Numbered from the stretch's first letter, positions 1 to 11,661 are shown. The stretch: 64,000 nt of DNA from Brasenia schreberi (GCA_036023115.1 JAYKKT010000064.1:10190001-10254000), one strand, 5' to 3'. The notes: generated by a model from the letters alone, not told the origin. Made by a program: numbers and translations.

Positions 1-492
1 GCAGTTAGAGGCATGACAGAAGATGCTGTACAACACTCTAAGATGCTGCCAACCGTAGACAACTTCTGCGTTGAAGAATAGGAGCGGCGTGATTTGCCCA
101 ATCGCTCGATTGTGAAGGCAATGACATGCATGAAGAAGTGGACGAATCTGAAGTGGTGTGATGGTCTTGTGGTTAGACAGCGTACTGCAACAGTCTGGAA
201 GGATGACGGTCCTCAACCAGTCATCTTGAGGGCAGGGGATCGGGCATGCCGACTGGAGCCCGTCCATGACGGATTGCTAACTACCTTCCCTGCGAGTATA
301 AGGCTTATCATGCGGACATGGAACAATGAGGTTGTAGCTACTACGGGCACCTGCGCCCTAGAGGACAACCAGAGCTGCAGAAGATGAAGGTACAGCGAGT
401 GGAGAAGCCGACGAACGAGCCAAGAGCTTTAGAGTTGCAGGAGCATCATCGTGGATCTTGTCGAGGATGTCAAGAGTTTAGGTGGGGGAGAA
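1..492 (+). pseudogene. 3' internal end of a Ty3/gypsy-like LTR retrotransposon (remnant)
   Basis: The stretch ends in a purine-rich tract (AGGTGGGGGAGAA, 480-492) directly followed by TGTAAC. This is the usual layout of a gypsy polypurine tract and 3' LTR start. A 97-codon open frame at 94-387 has no domain I recognise, and no integrase or chromodomain motif is readable. Assignment rests on the PPT/LTR junction only. Confidence 0.45.
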
Positions 493-700
493 TGTAACCC
501 CTTTACCGCGAACTAGTGTCATGGTTGTGTAACTAGGGCCCTTGCGTGAGAACCACCCTGGCAACTTCATTCATAAACCCTCGTAGAGGGAAGACGCCCC
601 AACTTAACTAATGTAGCGCACTGGGGCTGACACTCCTTTCTGCTATCAATAAAGCTTTTGCCGTATGGCTTTGCATTTGACTTGTCTTTATTGACTTTAC
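493..700 (+). repeat. partial 3' LTR of the gypsy-like element
   Basis: It starts TGTAACCCC directly after the PPT and holds an AATAAA polyadenylation signal at 648-653. The 3' boundary is uncertain: by about 703 the sequence becomes the antisense gag of another element, so this LTR is probably truncated. Confidence 0.4.
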
Positions 701-702
701 TC

Positions 703-1029
703 TTAAACGTTTGCCTCCATCTCTTGGATGTGCTGCTCCAAGCGCTCCACGTGGTCACTCGTCATGTCGCAGTTATACTCGTAAGCATTCGTGCGCCGTT
801 TCACATCTCTCACTGCAGTGCTCATCTCGTCCGTCAACCGGTCGAAGCCTTTCGCAGCATGCGCAACTGCAGCATCCAAACGACCTACCAAATTTTCAAG
901 TTTGGTAAGTCTAGCGTCCACGTCAGGCAGGATACTAGACGCAGACTCGACAGGGTCGGTCACTGGTACAACCTTTATCTTCTCCTTTCTATGAATGGGG
1001 TCGACGACCATCTCAGTGTCAGTGGCCAT
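703..1029 (-). pseudogene. N-terminal gag fragment of a Ty3/gypsy retrotransposon
   Basis: A 108-codon minus-strand frame starts at the ATG ending at 1029. It is acidic and charged with a heptad-like stretch (DARLTKLENLVGRLDAAVAH), as in coiled-coil N-termini of plant gypsy gag proteins. A primer-binding site lies about 100 bp upstream on the same strand (1130-1142), the expected LTR-PBS-leader-gag order. Nothing follows the coiled coil, so capsid, nucleocapsid and pol are missing. The plus-strand open frames across this interval are shadows. Confidence 0.5.
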
Positions 1030-1129
1030 GAGTCAACGTGGGGCTTTCGTTGACGAAGGGGTTACCTATTTGCTATCAATACGGAGGGGGTGTGTCCTGC
1101 ACACACTCACAATTCTCCAAACCAGAACC

Positions 1130-1142
1130 GCTCTGATACCAA
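1130..1142 (-). other. primer-binding site (initiator Met tRNA) of the antisense gypsy element
   Basis: The minus strand reads TTGGTATCAGAGC, the plant iMet-tRNA complement. The element's 5' LTR should end in CA at 1146-1147 and extend to higher coordinates; its far end is not recognisable. Confidence 0.6.
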
Positions 1143-1474
1143 TTTTGTCACGCCTTAACCGTCGGCAGGATCGATGACCCTCTCAACGTGATCGATGCTC
1201 AACCAACACAGGTCAAGCCAGCCTTAACAGATCTCACAAGTGCAGCGGAATTAGTAGTTTAGACGGCCTCCAATAGGGAATATGATCTGGGTGCAGACTG
1301 AATATCACGATATACCACTTTGTGAATATCGCAGACTGAATCTGAATCAACTGAACAGACTGAAGCAGATTCCACTGAATCTCGAATAATCTTTTTTTTT
1401 TTAGATGTTGGGAATGCCTCCCATCACACCACTCGACTTCCTTTTAATAAAAAAAACGATTTGCAGACCTCCTA

Positions 1475-1749
1475 GGATCTGATACCATATTGCGAATAAA
1501 ATTAATCTTATTGAATGAAAGTTGAAAACAACTTACAGTATATGGCAGATCGGAGGCATTCCTCCAATCTGCCCAATATAAGGAGACACACGGCCCTTTC
1601 CTGTTGCCGCCACTCTCTTTCTCTCTTAATTCACTAACTAAACCCTAATTAGCTATTAATACCCTGTTCTAACTTAATTTCCTAATCTACCCCTAATAAG
1701 TATTATCTATATCTAAAAAGACATAAGACTTAAAAATAGCACGGGACAT
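1475..1749 (-). repeat. PBS and partial 5' LTR of a second, copia-like element
   Basis: The minus strand reads TGGTATCAGATCC at 1475-1487, a near-iMet PBS. An LTR-like sequence ending CA (1491-1492) lies directly upstream on that strand. The far LTR boundary is a guess (GGGACA near 1749, just before the RTE fragment). No gag of this element is recognisable between 1150 and 1475. Confidence 0.4.
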
Positions 1750-1804
1750 GCATAAGTATTTACACGACCCACGTTATTACACTGCATGACTTTCCTTAAC
1801 ACAA

Positions 1805-2440
1805 ACCATCTTAAACGATGTTCTCTCATTTTATCCTCTATTGGTGCCACTCCTAATTTGTTTCTAATAACCTCATTATGTATACGGTCTTTTCTTGTAT
1901 GACCACTCATCCATCTCAACATCTTCATTTCTGTCACAAACATCTTTTGTACATATTGATGATTAACTGCCCAACACTCAGAACCATAAAACATGGCAGG
2001 CCTAATTGCTGCTCTATAATATTTACCTTTTAATTTTATTGGTATCTTCTTATCACAAAGAATACCTCTCCATTTTAACCAACCAGCATTAATTCTATGT
2101 GTAACATCTCCATCAATTCTTTTATAACTTTGAAAAATTGACCCTAGGTATTTAAAACTTTCCTTTTGGAGAATGCAATGTGTGCCAATTTTAATTTCTA
2201 TATCCTCTGAAGTAGCCAAATTATCAAACTTACATTCCATATATTTTGTCTTTGTTCTACTAAGTCGGAGGCCTTTGCTTTCTAATGTTTCTCTCCATAG
2301 TTCCAATTTTCTATTAACTTTTTCCTTAGACTCCTCCACCAATACAATGTCATCTTCAAATAACATACACCAAGGTACTTCATCTTGAATATGTTTTGTT
2401 AACTCATCCATCACCATTATAAATAAGTATGGACTTAAAG
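1805..2440 (-). mobile_element. RTE LINE fragment, reverse-transcriptase C-terminal half, both ends missing
   Basis: A minus-strand frame within 1713-2498 closely matches the RT of the other RTE copies here: [20 protein letters not shown], a mutated active site (FEDD for FADD), KYLGSIFQS, and [11 protein letters not shown]. It lacks the last roughly 240 bp and the (TTG)n tail seen in other copies. RTE insertion always includes the 3' end, so this piece was cut after insertion. The N- and C-terminal residues of the open frame come from flanking DNA. Confidence 0.8.
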
Positions 2441-2494
2441 TATGGAATGCAATGTTGGTCTTGTAAGTAGATATCAAAATAATCTTAGATGACA

Positions 2495-3051
2495 ACATTG
2501 GATAATTGTGAAAAGGATTATAAGATATCTTAAAGAAACAAAAGACTTAAAACTTTGTTTTCAAGCAAATGAACTGAAAGTGATAGGATACTGAGATGCT
2601 GACTTTGTTGGGAGCAAAGATGATAATAAATCAACCTTAGGACAAATATTTTTATTTGAAGGTGGTGTAGTTTCTTGGGTATGCAAGAAACAAGGTTATA
2701 TAGTGTTGCATGCATGAGAGGCTAAGTATGTTGCTTACAGTATGGTTGCTACTAGTGTCGTTTGGATAAGCCACTTTATACGTGATTTGAAGCTGGATAT
2801 AGCTAACGAGTCAGTTTGTTATATATTATGACAACAGTGCAGCAATTACTCTTATTAAGAGTTAAGTTGATAACTCACGAAGCAAGCATATAATGGTTAA
2901 ATGTCACTATGTTCATGATATGCTCAAAAGAAATGAAATAACTATATGTTATATGCCAATTATTAATATGTTGGCTGACCCCTTAACAAAAGGCATCTCA
3001 GAAGAATTGTTTACTAAACATGTAACCTATATGGGGTTGAGATATGCCTAG
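2495..3051 (+). pseudogene. Ty1/copia RNase H domain, degraded
   Basis: Read with stops, it gives KRIIRYLKETKDLKL, DADFVGSKDDNKST, VVSWVCKKQG and the C-terminal MLADPLTKGI equivalent. It parallels the RNase H of the copia element at 59.3-59.9 kb block by block, so the two belong to related families. Several in-frame stops show it is dead. Its 3' untranslated part is interrupted by the RTE at 3156-6123 and resumes at 6142. Confidence 0.8.
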
Positions 3052-3178
3052 TGTATAAGTGTAGAAAATACACTTTGTTGTGAGTTATGATGGAAAAACA
3101 TATTGCTTGTGGAAAAACCGCATAGCAGGTGTAAGTTACAATTTAGTTACAACAACAACAACTAAGCCTTTTCCCATA

Positions 3179-4785
3179 CTAGACGGGGTCGGCTACATGG
3201 ATTCTTTGTTTCCACATATCCCTATCATGTGCCATGTTAGCAGTTAACTCCCAATAAGCTAGATCATTCTTTATTGTTTCTTTCCAACACTTTTGTGGTC
3301 GTCCTCTACCTCTTTTAATACTTTTCAAATTTAGTTTTTCTAACCTTCTTACAAGTTCTTCTTTTGATCTTCTTTCTATATGTCCAAACCATCTTAAACG
3401 ATATTCTCTCATTTTATCCTCTATTGGTGCCACTCCTAATTTGTTTCTAATAACCTCATTATGTATACGGTCTTTTCTTATATGACCACTCATCCATCTC
3501 AACATCTTCATTTCTGTCACAGATATCTTTTGTACATGTTGATGATTAACTGCCCAACACTCAGAACCATAAAACATGGTAGGCCTAATTGCTGCTCTAT
3601 AATATTTACCTTTTAACTTTAATGGTATCTTCTTATCACAAAGAATACCTGATGCTCCTCTCCATTTTAACCAACTAGCATTAATTCTACATGTAACATC
3701 TCCATCAATTCTTCCATCACTCTGAAAAATTGACCCTAGGTATTTAAAACTTTCCTTTTGGGGAATGCAATGTGTGCCAATTTTAATTTCCATGTCCTGT
3801 GAAGTAACCAAATGATCAAACTTACATTCCATATATTCTGTCTTTGTTCTACTAAGTCGGAGGCCTTTGCTTTCTAATGTTTCTCTCCATAGTTCCAATT
3901 TTCTATTAACTTTTTCCTTAGACTCCTCCACTAATACAATGTCATCTGCAAATAACATACACCAAGGTACTTCATCTTGAATATGTTTTGTTAACTCATC
4001 CATCACCATTATAAATAAGTATGGACTTAAAGTTGATCCTTGATATAACCCAATATTAACTTCAAAGAAGTCTGTCGTTCCTTCATGAGTCCTCACACAT
4101 GTTTTTGCACCATCATACATGTCTCTTATAAGGTTAATATATGTCAATGGGATACCTCTTTTTTCCAAAGTTCTCCAAAGAACCTCCCTCAGTACCCTAT
4201 CATAAGCTTTTTCTAGATCAATAAATATCATGTGAAGGTCTTTCTTTTTTGCTCTAAAATGTTCCATAAGACGTCTCAAAAGGTGAATCGCTTCAATAGT
4301 AGATATGTCTGGCATGAATCCAAATTGGTTCTCTGTTGTACTTGATACTTGTCTTAACCTACGTTCGATAATTCTTTCCCATAATTTCATAGTATGACTC
4401 ATTAACTTGATACCTCGATAATTCGCACAATTTTGAATGTCTCCCTCGTTCTTTATATGGGTATAAGTGTACTTGCTCTCCATTCCTCGGGCATCTTTTG
4501 GTTTTTCCATATTTCATTAAATAGTCTTGTGAGCCAAGTGATTCCTATTTCTCCTAGTATTTTCCAAACTTCTATAGGAATATTATATGGTCCTACCGAT
4601 TTACCACTCTTCATATGTTTAAGAGCCTCTTTGACTTCATTCTTTTGAATACGTCGGTAGAAATTGTGGTTTATATACTTTTCTGACTTAGCTAAATCTC
4701 CTAAACTAATACTAACATCTTTATTTTCATTAAAAAGATTATAAAAATAGTTTTTCCCTCTATTTCTTATATCATCATTTGCCAC
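3179..4785 (-). pseudogene. RTE reverse transcriptase, one frameshift
   Basis: The frame continues after the stop at 4906 through [20 protein letters not shown], then shifts near 4455-4510 (STLIPI / [11 protein letters not shown]). The second part carries [44 protein letters not shown], the catalytic FADD, and the C-terminal [10 protein letters not shown] and GRGRPQKCW motifs. Two lesions (one stop, one frameshift) make it non-functional. Confidence 0.88.
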
Positions 4786-4905
4786 TAGAATTTTTTCATC
4801 CTCGTCTTTTATGCATCTAACATAATTAAGATCTTTAGTTTTCTTATCTCTAGCCCTAGCTATCCTAAAAATATCTCTTTCACCCTCTTTTGAGTTGAGT
4901 TTTTT

Positions 4906-6111
4906 CTATAAGTCATCCCAAATCTTAGCTTTTGCTTCACTAACAGCCTTTTTCGCTTCCTTCTTTGTTTTCTTATAAGCTTCTAAAGTTTCACTAGTTT
5001 TCTTAGCATAATGTAATTTGTAACATGCCCTCTTTGCCTTGATTTTATTTTGTACTACTTCACTCCACCACCAAGCTTCTTTTTGTGCCGGTACACCTCC
5101 CTTAGATACCCATAACACATCTTTCGCCACTTTCCTAATATGTATAGCCATATTGTTCCACATATCACAGGGTGTGCCAACATAATTCCAAACATCTCCT
5201 TGAAGGACTTTATGTTTAAATATATCTTCTTTCTCGCTTTTGAGGTTCCACCATTTAGTCCGAATAGCTCGATGCACTCTTTTCTTCTTTGTCCATTTTT
5301 TTATTTGTAAATCCATAACTAAAAGTCGATGTTGGGTGGTTAAGCTTTCTCCTGGAATTACCTTACAATCTTTACAACACGCTCTATCTTTCTTTCTACA
5401 AATAATGTAATCAATTTGTGTTTGTGATAAGCCACTCTTATAAGTAATTAAATGTTCATCTCGTTTTTTGAAGATTGTATTGACTATAAAGAAATCAAAT
5501 GCCATAGCAAAATTTAAAATCTCCCTACCTTCCTCGTTTATATCCCCAAAACCAAAGTTTCCATGAATCTCTTGATATCCTAATGCCTCTTTACCGACAT
5601 GTCCATTTAAATCTCCTCCTAAACAAATCATCTCCCTTTGTGGAATCTTTTGAAACATCTTATCTAACTCTTCCCAAAAAACTGTCTTTATACTATCTTC
5701 TAGTCCTACTTGGGGTGCGTAAGCACAAACTATATTCAAAACCTCTGCTCCTAACACTAATTTCAACGTCATGATTCGGTCACCATATCGTTGTATGTCT
5801 ACTACACTCTCCTTTAAATCTTTATTTATGATAATACCAACTCCATTTCGAGCCATTTCTTTACCTGAGTACCATAATTTAAAACGTGTATCCTCTATCT
5901 CCTTTGCTTTTTCTCCAACCCATGTTGTCTCTTCTAAACATAGAATATGAATCTTTCTCCGAATCATAGTATCTACCACCTCCATTAGCTTACCCGATAA
6001 TGTTCCGATATTCCAAGAACCAATACGAATCTTATTATCTAGGACTAGCTTTCTTACCCCCCGCATCCGTTCATAATCAAAATGTGGAGACCCTCTCTGA
6101 AAATTTTTCAC
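4906..6111 (-). pseudogene. RTE endonuclease (APE-type) domain and linker
   Basis: This 401-codon open frame contains the apurinic-endonuclease-like fold: [17 protein letters not shown] (LQETKW elsewhere), GGDLNGHVG, and QIDYIIC with the following H-containing strand. It then runs through a basic linker ([34 protein letters not shown]). It ends at a TAG where the 31.7-kb copy has a tyrosine codon (DLYKKL). This copy still has FQKIP and FKKRDEH, the two places where the 31.7-kb copy has stops. Confidence 0.88.
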
Positions 6112-6141
6112 TACATTAGGGCGACAATTTAGTTACAACAA

Positions 6142-6229
6142 GAAAAAATTATATGACTTGGTAAACTCCAAAGTAGTGGGAGGAAAACCAGTGTATCAAA
6201 AAGATTAATTCTAGTGGCAAAGTGGGAGA
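6142..6229 (+). other. copia 3' untranslated end and polypurine tract
   Basis: The copia sequence broken by the RTE continues here. It includes GTGGGAGGAAAACCAGT, also present before the 3' LTR of the 54-60 kb copia element, and the PPT AAAGTGGGAGA at 6219-6229. A 3' LTR would begin TGTAAG at 6230; its end is not recognisable (perhaps 6.5-6.6 kb). Confidence 0.6.
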
Positions 6230-6698
6230 TGTAAGTAGTGGATGGCAACTCTCGGTCCTATTACTAACAATGACCATAAAATGTGGGAAGAATGGCCCTC
6301 TTCCCGGATTTCATAAGATCGTATGTTTTTGAAAATCAAATGTTCTTAAACTGATTTTCTGTTTTTGAAAAGTACACACGCATCTCCCGGATAAAAGCAA
6401 ATATAGCTGTTAAAAATGAAAACCCAAAGCGGTAAACTTGGAAGACAGAAAGTCATATATAAATACAAAGAAACTGTATAGGAAAAAGATATAAAACATA
6501 TACAAAACACGGAAAAGTAGTTCTTACTCACAGTCTTCAGAGAACACCCTCTGTGGGTAACTTAGAAATCTTTACACACACACTTTGTTCATATTCTTTA
6601 CATTCCAAGAGAAACCGGTTGAAAGGGGACAGTCGGCTTTTGCTACATCACACCGAACACCAGAAGGCTTCGGCAATCTTGGTCATCCCCAACAATGA

Positions 6699-6813
6699 CA
6701 ACTTGGAAAACTTCTTATCCAATCCATCTTGCTTAAGTTGGACCCAATGCAACAACTTGGAAAACTTCTTACCCAATCCATCTTGCTTAAGTTGGACCCA
6801 ATGCAACAACTTG
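6699..6813. repeat. 54-bp tandem duplication (2.1 copies)
   Basis: The unit starting CAACTTGGAAAACTTCTT occurs at 6699-6752 and 6753-6806, with one visible difference (TATCC/TACCC), plus seven bases of a third copy. It creates a short repetitive open frame that I do not consider coding. Confidence 0.9.
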
Positions 6814-6911
6814 TAATGACTTGGTTGTTTGGGTCCTAGGCTCCTAGCTGTTGCATGAACAAGTCAAGTTTGGTTGATAGTCCAATGTCTTAGCAGTATT
6901 TAGCCCTCTTA

Positions 6912-7099
6912 TCTTAATCACTTCATCTTATATTAAAATTAACTCAAGACTAACATATAGAGGCCGTGCTGTTGAAGTTGTTGATGTGGTGCACATGTTC
7001 CCTATTCTTAATCACTTCATCTTATATTAAAATTAACTCAAGACTAACATATAGAGGCCGTGCTGTTGAAGTTGTTGATGTGGTGCACATGTTCCCTAT
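6912..7099. repeat. 94-bp perfect tandem duplication
   Basis: The unit beginning TCTTAATCACTTCATC occurs at 6912-7005 and 7006-7099 with no difference that I can see. Such identity points to a recent duplication. Confidence 0.92.
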
Positions 7100-7235
7100 T
7101 CTTGTAAATCATCCGGGTTGCAGTATCATTAGGAACTGAACGAAGTATGACTTGTAATTTCTTAGCCTAGTTTGCAATCTTGCTTGTTTAACCCACCTGG
7201 ATCATAAGCTGTGGGGTATTTGTTGGTAATGTATT

Positions 7236-7324
<89 letters not shown>
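7236..7324. repeat. compound (CT)n-(GT)n microsatellite
   Basis: About 35 CT units are followed at 7308-7324 by about eight GT units. A minus-strand open frame of RE repeats across it is an artefact. Confidence 0.97.
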
Positions 7325-8471
7325 CAGCTGTTCTATGTCGAATACTTGTTGATTCCACTTTTGAGATGAAGATAGGAGGATAATGGAATCCGGTAAATGA
7401 ATGTAGAGTTTCAACTATATTGATTCTCAGCTATGGAACTTCTCAAAGGCTTGGCTTAGACACGGACTTCCATTCTGTAGCAAATCTTTTCCGGAAAACA
7501 ACATTTTGGTAGTGGGTCCTCTCCCTGCAACTCTAGTGTTAGCAAAAGTATGATTCAGCAGTTCAAAGATCTTCTGTAATTGATGTTCCAAATAGCATGT
7601 TTATTTGACAATCTTAGTTTTCTTTCCTTGTACTTTCTGTTGTACTGTTCAGCTTCCATCCCCCATTCAATATCTGCAATCTTTTAGAAGGAAATGGTTT
7701 CATTTATCTGCCAGTATGTTTGGGATGTATCAGTGATGATTCAGATATTGGATTTAGTGACTTGATGGACCAGTTCTGCTGTAATAATGTCCAAAATTGA
7801 AATGAATTATGAATGCTTGATTCCATTTTATTTGCTAATTGGCATCAAATACTGGATAACGTTGTGGATTCTAACTGTGACATATTCGGTGACCTATTGA
7901 TTTCGAGGGGAGGCACATAAATGATCTAAATCCATGGAGGAGGTTGCAGAGACAGGAAAATATTGGAAACTTTAAATTGCCCATTGGAAGGTATATGTCA
8001 GCCTCCAAAGTATATGGTCATAAGTATATTTGATTTGTCTCAAATTTGGATTTTATATTGATTTCTTCTCTAGCTTCCAATTTGATCTATTGAGGGTTTA
8101 TGACAACTTTCAAAGGATTGTGTGTGTATATATATATATATATATGGACAATGGATGATAGGGAACGATGTCAGCAAGGCACCGCTCCAAGGATGGCATT
8201 TTATTGGTGCCATCTTCAATCATTCATCCCGGAAGATCAGAGGGTGTGTGTATGGTAAGATCTGGGTCAGGTTGCATGAGGCCAATGAGTACCTGACTCG
8301 GGTTCTTAAATCCCTACCGTGGCATAGGTTTTCCATGGTTCTCTAGGTTGGGTTGTGAGTTGGTCCAAAATTGCGGCACCTAACCATGGACAGTTTTAAA
8401 AACCACATGAAATATATGACAATTTAAAAATAGATGACATTTACGGGTTCATTGAACCTAAGGGATAGAGC
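7325..8471. other. no gene recognised
   Basis: AT-rich noncoding sequence with a short (TA)n run near 8129-8144. The only sizeable frame (8122-8346) has no recognisable domain. Confidence 0.5.
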
Positions 8472-8796
8472 TTAACTGAAGATCAGGCTCACTCTATTTA
8501 GATAGCCACACGAAATGTCTTACACACTTCACAAAGAATCAAATCAACACCAACACTTTGAAAAAAGAACTTTATTATCTAAGTAAAGCCCCAAGGTGAA
8601 ATTTACATGAGAGAAGTAAGTATTTATATACTAGAGGGGATGCTATACAAAAGAAGGGAAGAATGGAAGGAGAAGGGCCAGCACCCTACGGCTAAACGTT
8701 GGGTGTTGTTGGCTGGTTGGTTGGCAGATGGCAGCAACATCAAGTAGTGGTGATGGTGGCAGCAGTGATGGCGGCAGTGACAACCTTCTTCTAACA
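8472..8796 (-). repeat. 3' LTR of the 8.5-12.0 kb copia element
   Basis: It aligns with 11662-12044 along its length (CACACGAAATGTCTTA, GAACTTTATTATCTAAGTAA, GAATGGAAGGAGAAGGGCCA) but is about 58 bp shorter through several indels. This indicates an old insertion. Confidence 0.88.
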
Positions 8797-9529
8797 CCCC
8801 CTCAAACTGATAGAGAAACAACTGATAGTTTGTTGAGAAGTTCTTGAAATCAGGGTGCTGGAAGAGCTTTAGTGATATATATATTAGTTGACACTCAACA
8901 TATTGAAGATCAAGGTTGCCTTATAGTATTCTTCTCGAACATAGTGACAATCCGTTTCAATTTACTTTGTACACTAATGAAAGGTATTATTGTGTGCAAT
9001 GTACATGACACTCTTATTGTTGCAGTACATTTGAGGCGTTGACTCTAAATGTATATGTATGTCTTTTAAAAGTTGTCTAATCCATGTTAGTTCTGTTGTT
9101 GTTGTCATTGTCCTGTATTTAGCCTCTGTGGATGAGAGTGAGACCTTCTGTTGCTTTTTACACTTTCATGAGACAAGTGAGTGACCTAAAAACACACAAA
9201 ATCCCGTGATGGAGTGTTTATCGTTGATATCACCTCCCCAATTAGCATCAATATAAGCAATTAATTTTAAAGAGGATGATGAAGGTAGGAAGACTCCCTT
9301 TTCGGTAGTGTGTTTAACATATTTGGCTATTCTCATGACTGCACTATGTGAACACTAGTGGGTATATATTAAATTTGATTTACTGTGTGTATAAGAGACA
9401 TGATATCAGGTCGAGTAATAGTTTGATAGGTTAATGCACCAACCATTTATCGATATAGAGTGGGATCTTGAAGTGGTTCTCCATTGCTAAGCCTCATTTT
9501 TTGTCCAAGTACTTTAAGACGGCCCAATG

Positions 9530-10030
9530 TGAGTGGTCATGTGTTTAGTATTTTCCATTTCAATCTCTTGAGCAATTCTTTGCAAGATTTTTGTCGCATC
9601 ATAAAGCTCTTCATTCGTTTGTTTGATTTGAACCGAGGAAGAAATGACCTTCCATCATTGACATTTAAATTCATTCTGCATTGACTTAGCAATTCTTTTT
9701 GCAAAGGATTCATTAGTAGTACCAAATATAATATCATCCACATATACTTGCACAAGAAGAATGTCATGCTTTTTTATTTTAATAAAAAGGGTAGTCTCGA
9801 CTTTTCCTCTTGAAAACCATTTTCTAAAAGAACTTACTCAACCTTTCATACCAAGCTCTAGGAGCTCATTTTTAAACCATATAAAGCCTTTTAAGTTTAA
9901 AACACATGGTTGGGTAGTTCATGATTTTCAAAACCCGGAGGTTGTTCAACGTATACCTCCTCTTGTATAAAACCATTTAGAAAAGCACTTTTGACATCCA
10001 TTTGATATAGAGTTTGGAAATCAATGATGC
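9530..10030 (-). pseudogene. copia reverse-transcriptase fragment
   Basis: Translating the minus strand across frames gives [35 protein letters not shown], and the catalytic YVDDIIFGTTNE (as KYMWMILYL in a shifted frame, about 9710-9750). At least one frameshift separates the parts. Confidence 0.8.
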
Positions 10031-10991
10031 AACGTATCGTGCCAAGAATATTCTAATTGCCTCTAATCTAGCTACGTGAGCATAGGTTTCTTCATAATCT
10101 ATGCCTTCTTTCTTGATTATATCCCTTAGCTACCAAGCCTAGCTTTGTTTCTTAGTTATTAATCCACCCGTTTCATCAAGTTTGTTTCTAAAGACCCGTT
10201 TGGTGCAGATTATGTGGATGATTATTAGGTCTAGCAACTGAATTCCCCAAACTCGATTCCTCTTTCAACCGGGATGACCTCTTCATGCATGGCTAAGATC
10301 CAATGTTCATCATCAAATGGCCTCAATTATGTCTTTAGGTTCAATTTGAGAGAAACAAAAGCTAGAGTGATTACAATGTATTTCTAAGTGAGTTACGAGT
10401 GACTTACACCCCTTTTTGATACATAACCGAGCAATTTGTCACTGCGGAGTGGATACCTTGAAGTTCGTCCATTCCTTTGGGTAGCTCCAAAGCTTGTAGA
10501 ATCTTCTTGTCATGAGTGTTCAGGAGTCTTCTCTCCTTGGATCTTCTTTTCACTGCCTAAATGTGTGTTTTCTTAGATTGCACCAATATCAATCTTTGCA
10601 AGATTTACTGCAACATCATCAACGAGTTCCTTTCTCGGCTCATTTGGGTTGGTTTCATCAAATGCAACATGTATGGACTCTTCTATGGTTATAGTTCGTT
10701 TATTATAGACTCTAAAGGCCTTGCTATGAATAGAATAACCAATGAATATTCCCTCATCGGTGCATCAACTTCCCAAGTTATCTTTTCCATTATTCAAAAC
10801 AAAACATTTACATCCAAAAATTCAAAGGTAAGAATAATTAGGAGCAACTTTCAACAATTTTTCCACAGGTGAAACATTTTGTAAAATTGGTGAAGGCATT
10901 CGATTTATAAGAAAAATTGATGCCATAATGGCTTCAACTCAAATATTCTTTGGGACATTACTAGAAATCAATAGAGTTCGAGCAATTTCAA

Positions 10992-11303
10992 CTATGTGTC
11001 AGTATTTGCGTTCAGCAATAGCATTTTGTTGATAAGTCCTACCACAAGATGTCGATGAATTATTCCATTGTTTTCAAGATAGTTTTCAAAATCTTTTGAA
11101 ATAAATTCACCACTTGAATCAAATACTATGATGTTAGTGTCAAATTGATTTTTGATCAATTTCTGAAATATCATAAAATGTTTAAATACTTCAGACTTAG
11201 TTTTTAAGAGATATACCCATGTGTATTTGGTAAAATCATGAATGAATATAACATAGTATAATACCCCCTTTTGGTAAGACATGGGTAAGTCTCCAAACGT
11301 CAA
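10992..11303 (-). pseudogene. copia integrase core fragment
   Basis: The minus frame reads YVIFIHDFTKYTWVYLLKTK, then FDSSGEFISKDF. These correspond to the first two acidic motifs of the copia integrase core (FIDDxSRYTWVY; DNGGEF). Both motif aspartates are changed or displaced (IHD, DSS). Confidence 0.82.
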
Positions 11304-11661
11304 AATGAATTATTTCAAAATGTTTGTTTGAGGTAAACATTATTTGAGAAAATGGAATACATTTAATTTTTCTAAGAGTATAATCCTTGCAAAAGAAGTC
11401 TAATATTTTTTTATTTTGCTAATATAATCCCATAGTTTTTTGAAATACAAATAGTTTTTCATTGTTTGTGCCCATATTTTATAGTTGGTGTTTGTTAAGC
11501 GGAAACAAAAACCTTTATCTTCCATTTGAATAATAAGCAATCAACAAACTTAAACTTCTTACTTGAAGCAAAAAGCATTCCACTGTATCAAACAATTTCT
11601 TGGCATGCTTCTCGAGATCACCATTTCTCGATCAATCGTCCTTCACTAGGCTTTGATACAA

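Larger units (their letters stand above)
3156..6123 (-). mobile_element. RTE LINE, 5'-truncated, inserted in a copia 3' end
   Basis: On the minus strand it carries an endonuclease, an RT, a C-terminal basic region, the conserved 3' end (CCCGTCTAGTATGGGAAAAGG) and a (TTG)n tail (as CAA repeats at 3150-3165). It is flanked by an 18-bp TSD, ACAATTTAGTTACAACAA, at 3138-3155 and 6124-6141. Its 5' end lies in the loop of the second leader hairpin seen in the full-length copy at 31.66 kb, so only the leader and part of the N-terminus are missing. Confidence 0.92.

Noticed and set aside
658..1053. 131-codon plus-strand frame and overlapping smaller ones
   Set aside because: Shadow of the minus-strand gag coding sequence, which has the better composition and a PBS in the right place.
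6699..7099. Spaced repeats considered as a CRISPR array
   Set aside because: Plant nuclear context; the units are contiguous tandem duplications without unique spacers.
7202..7414. Minus-strand frame with a long Arg-Glu repeat
   Set aside because: Translation of the CT microsatellite.
8122..8346. 74-codon frame starting next to a TA repeat
   Set aside because: No domain, start inside a (TA)n tract, no support from neighbours.
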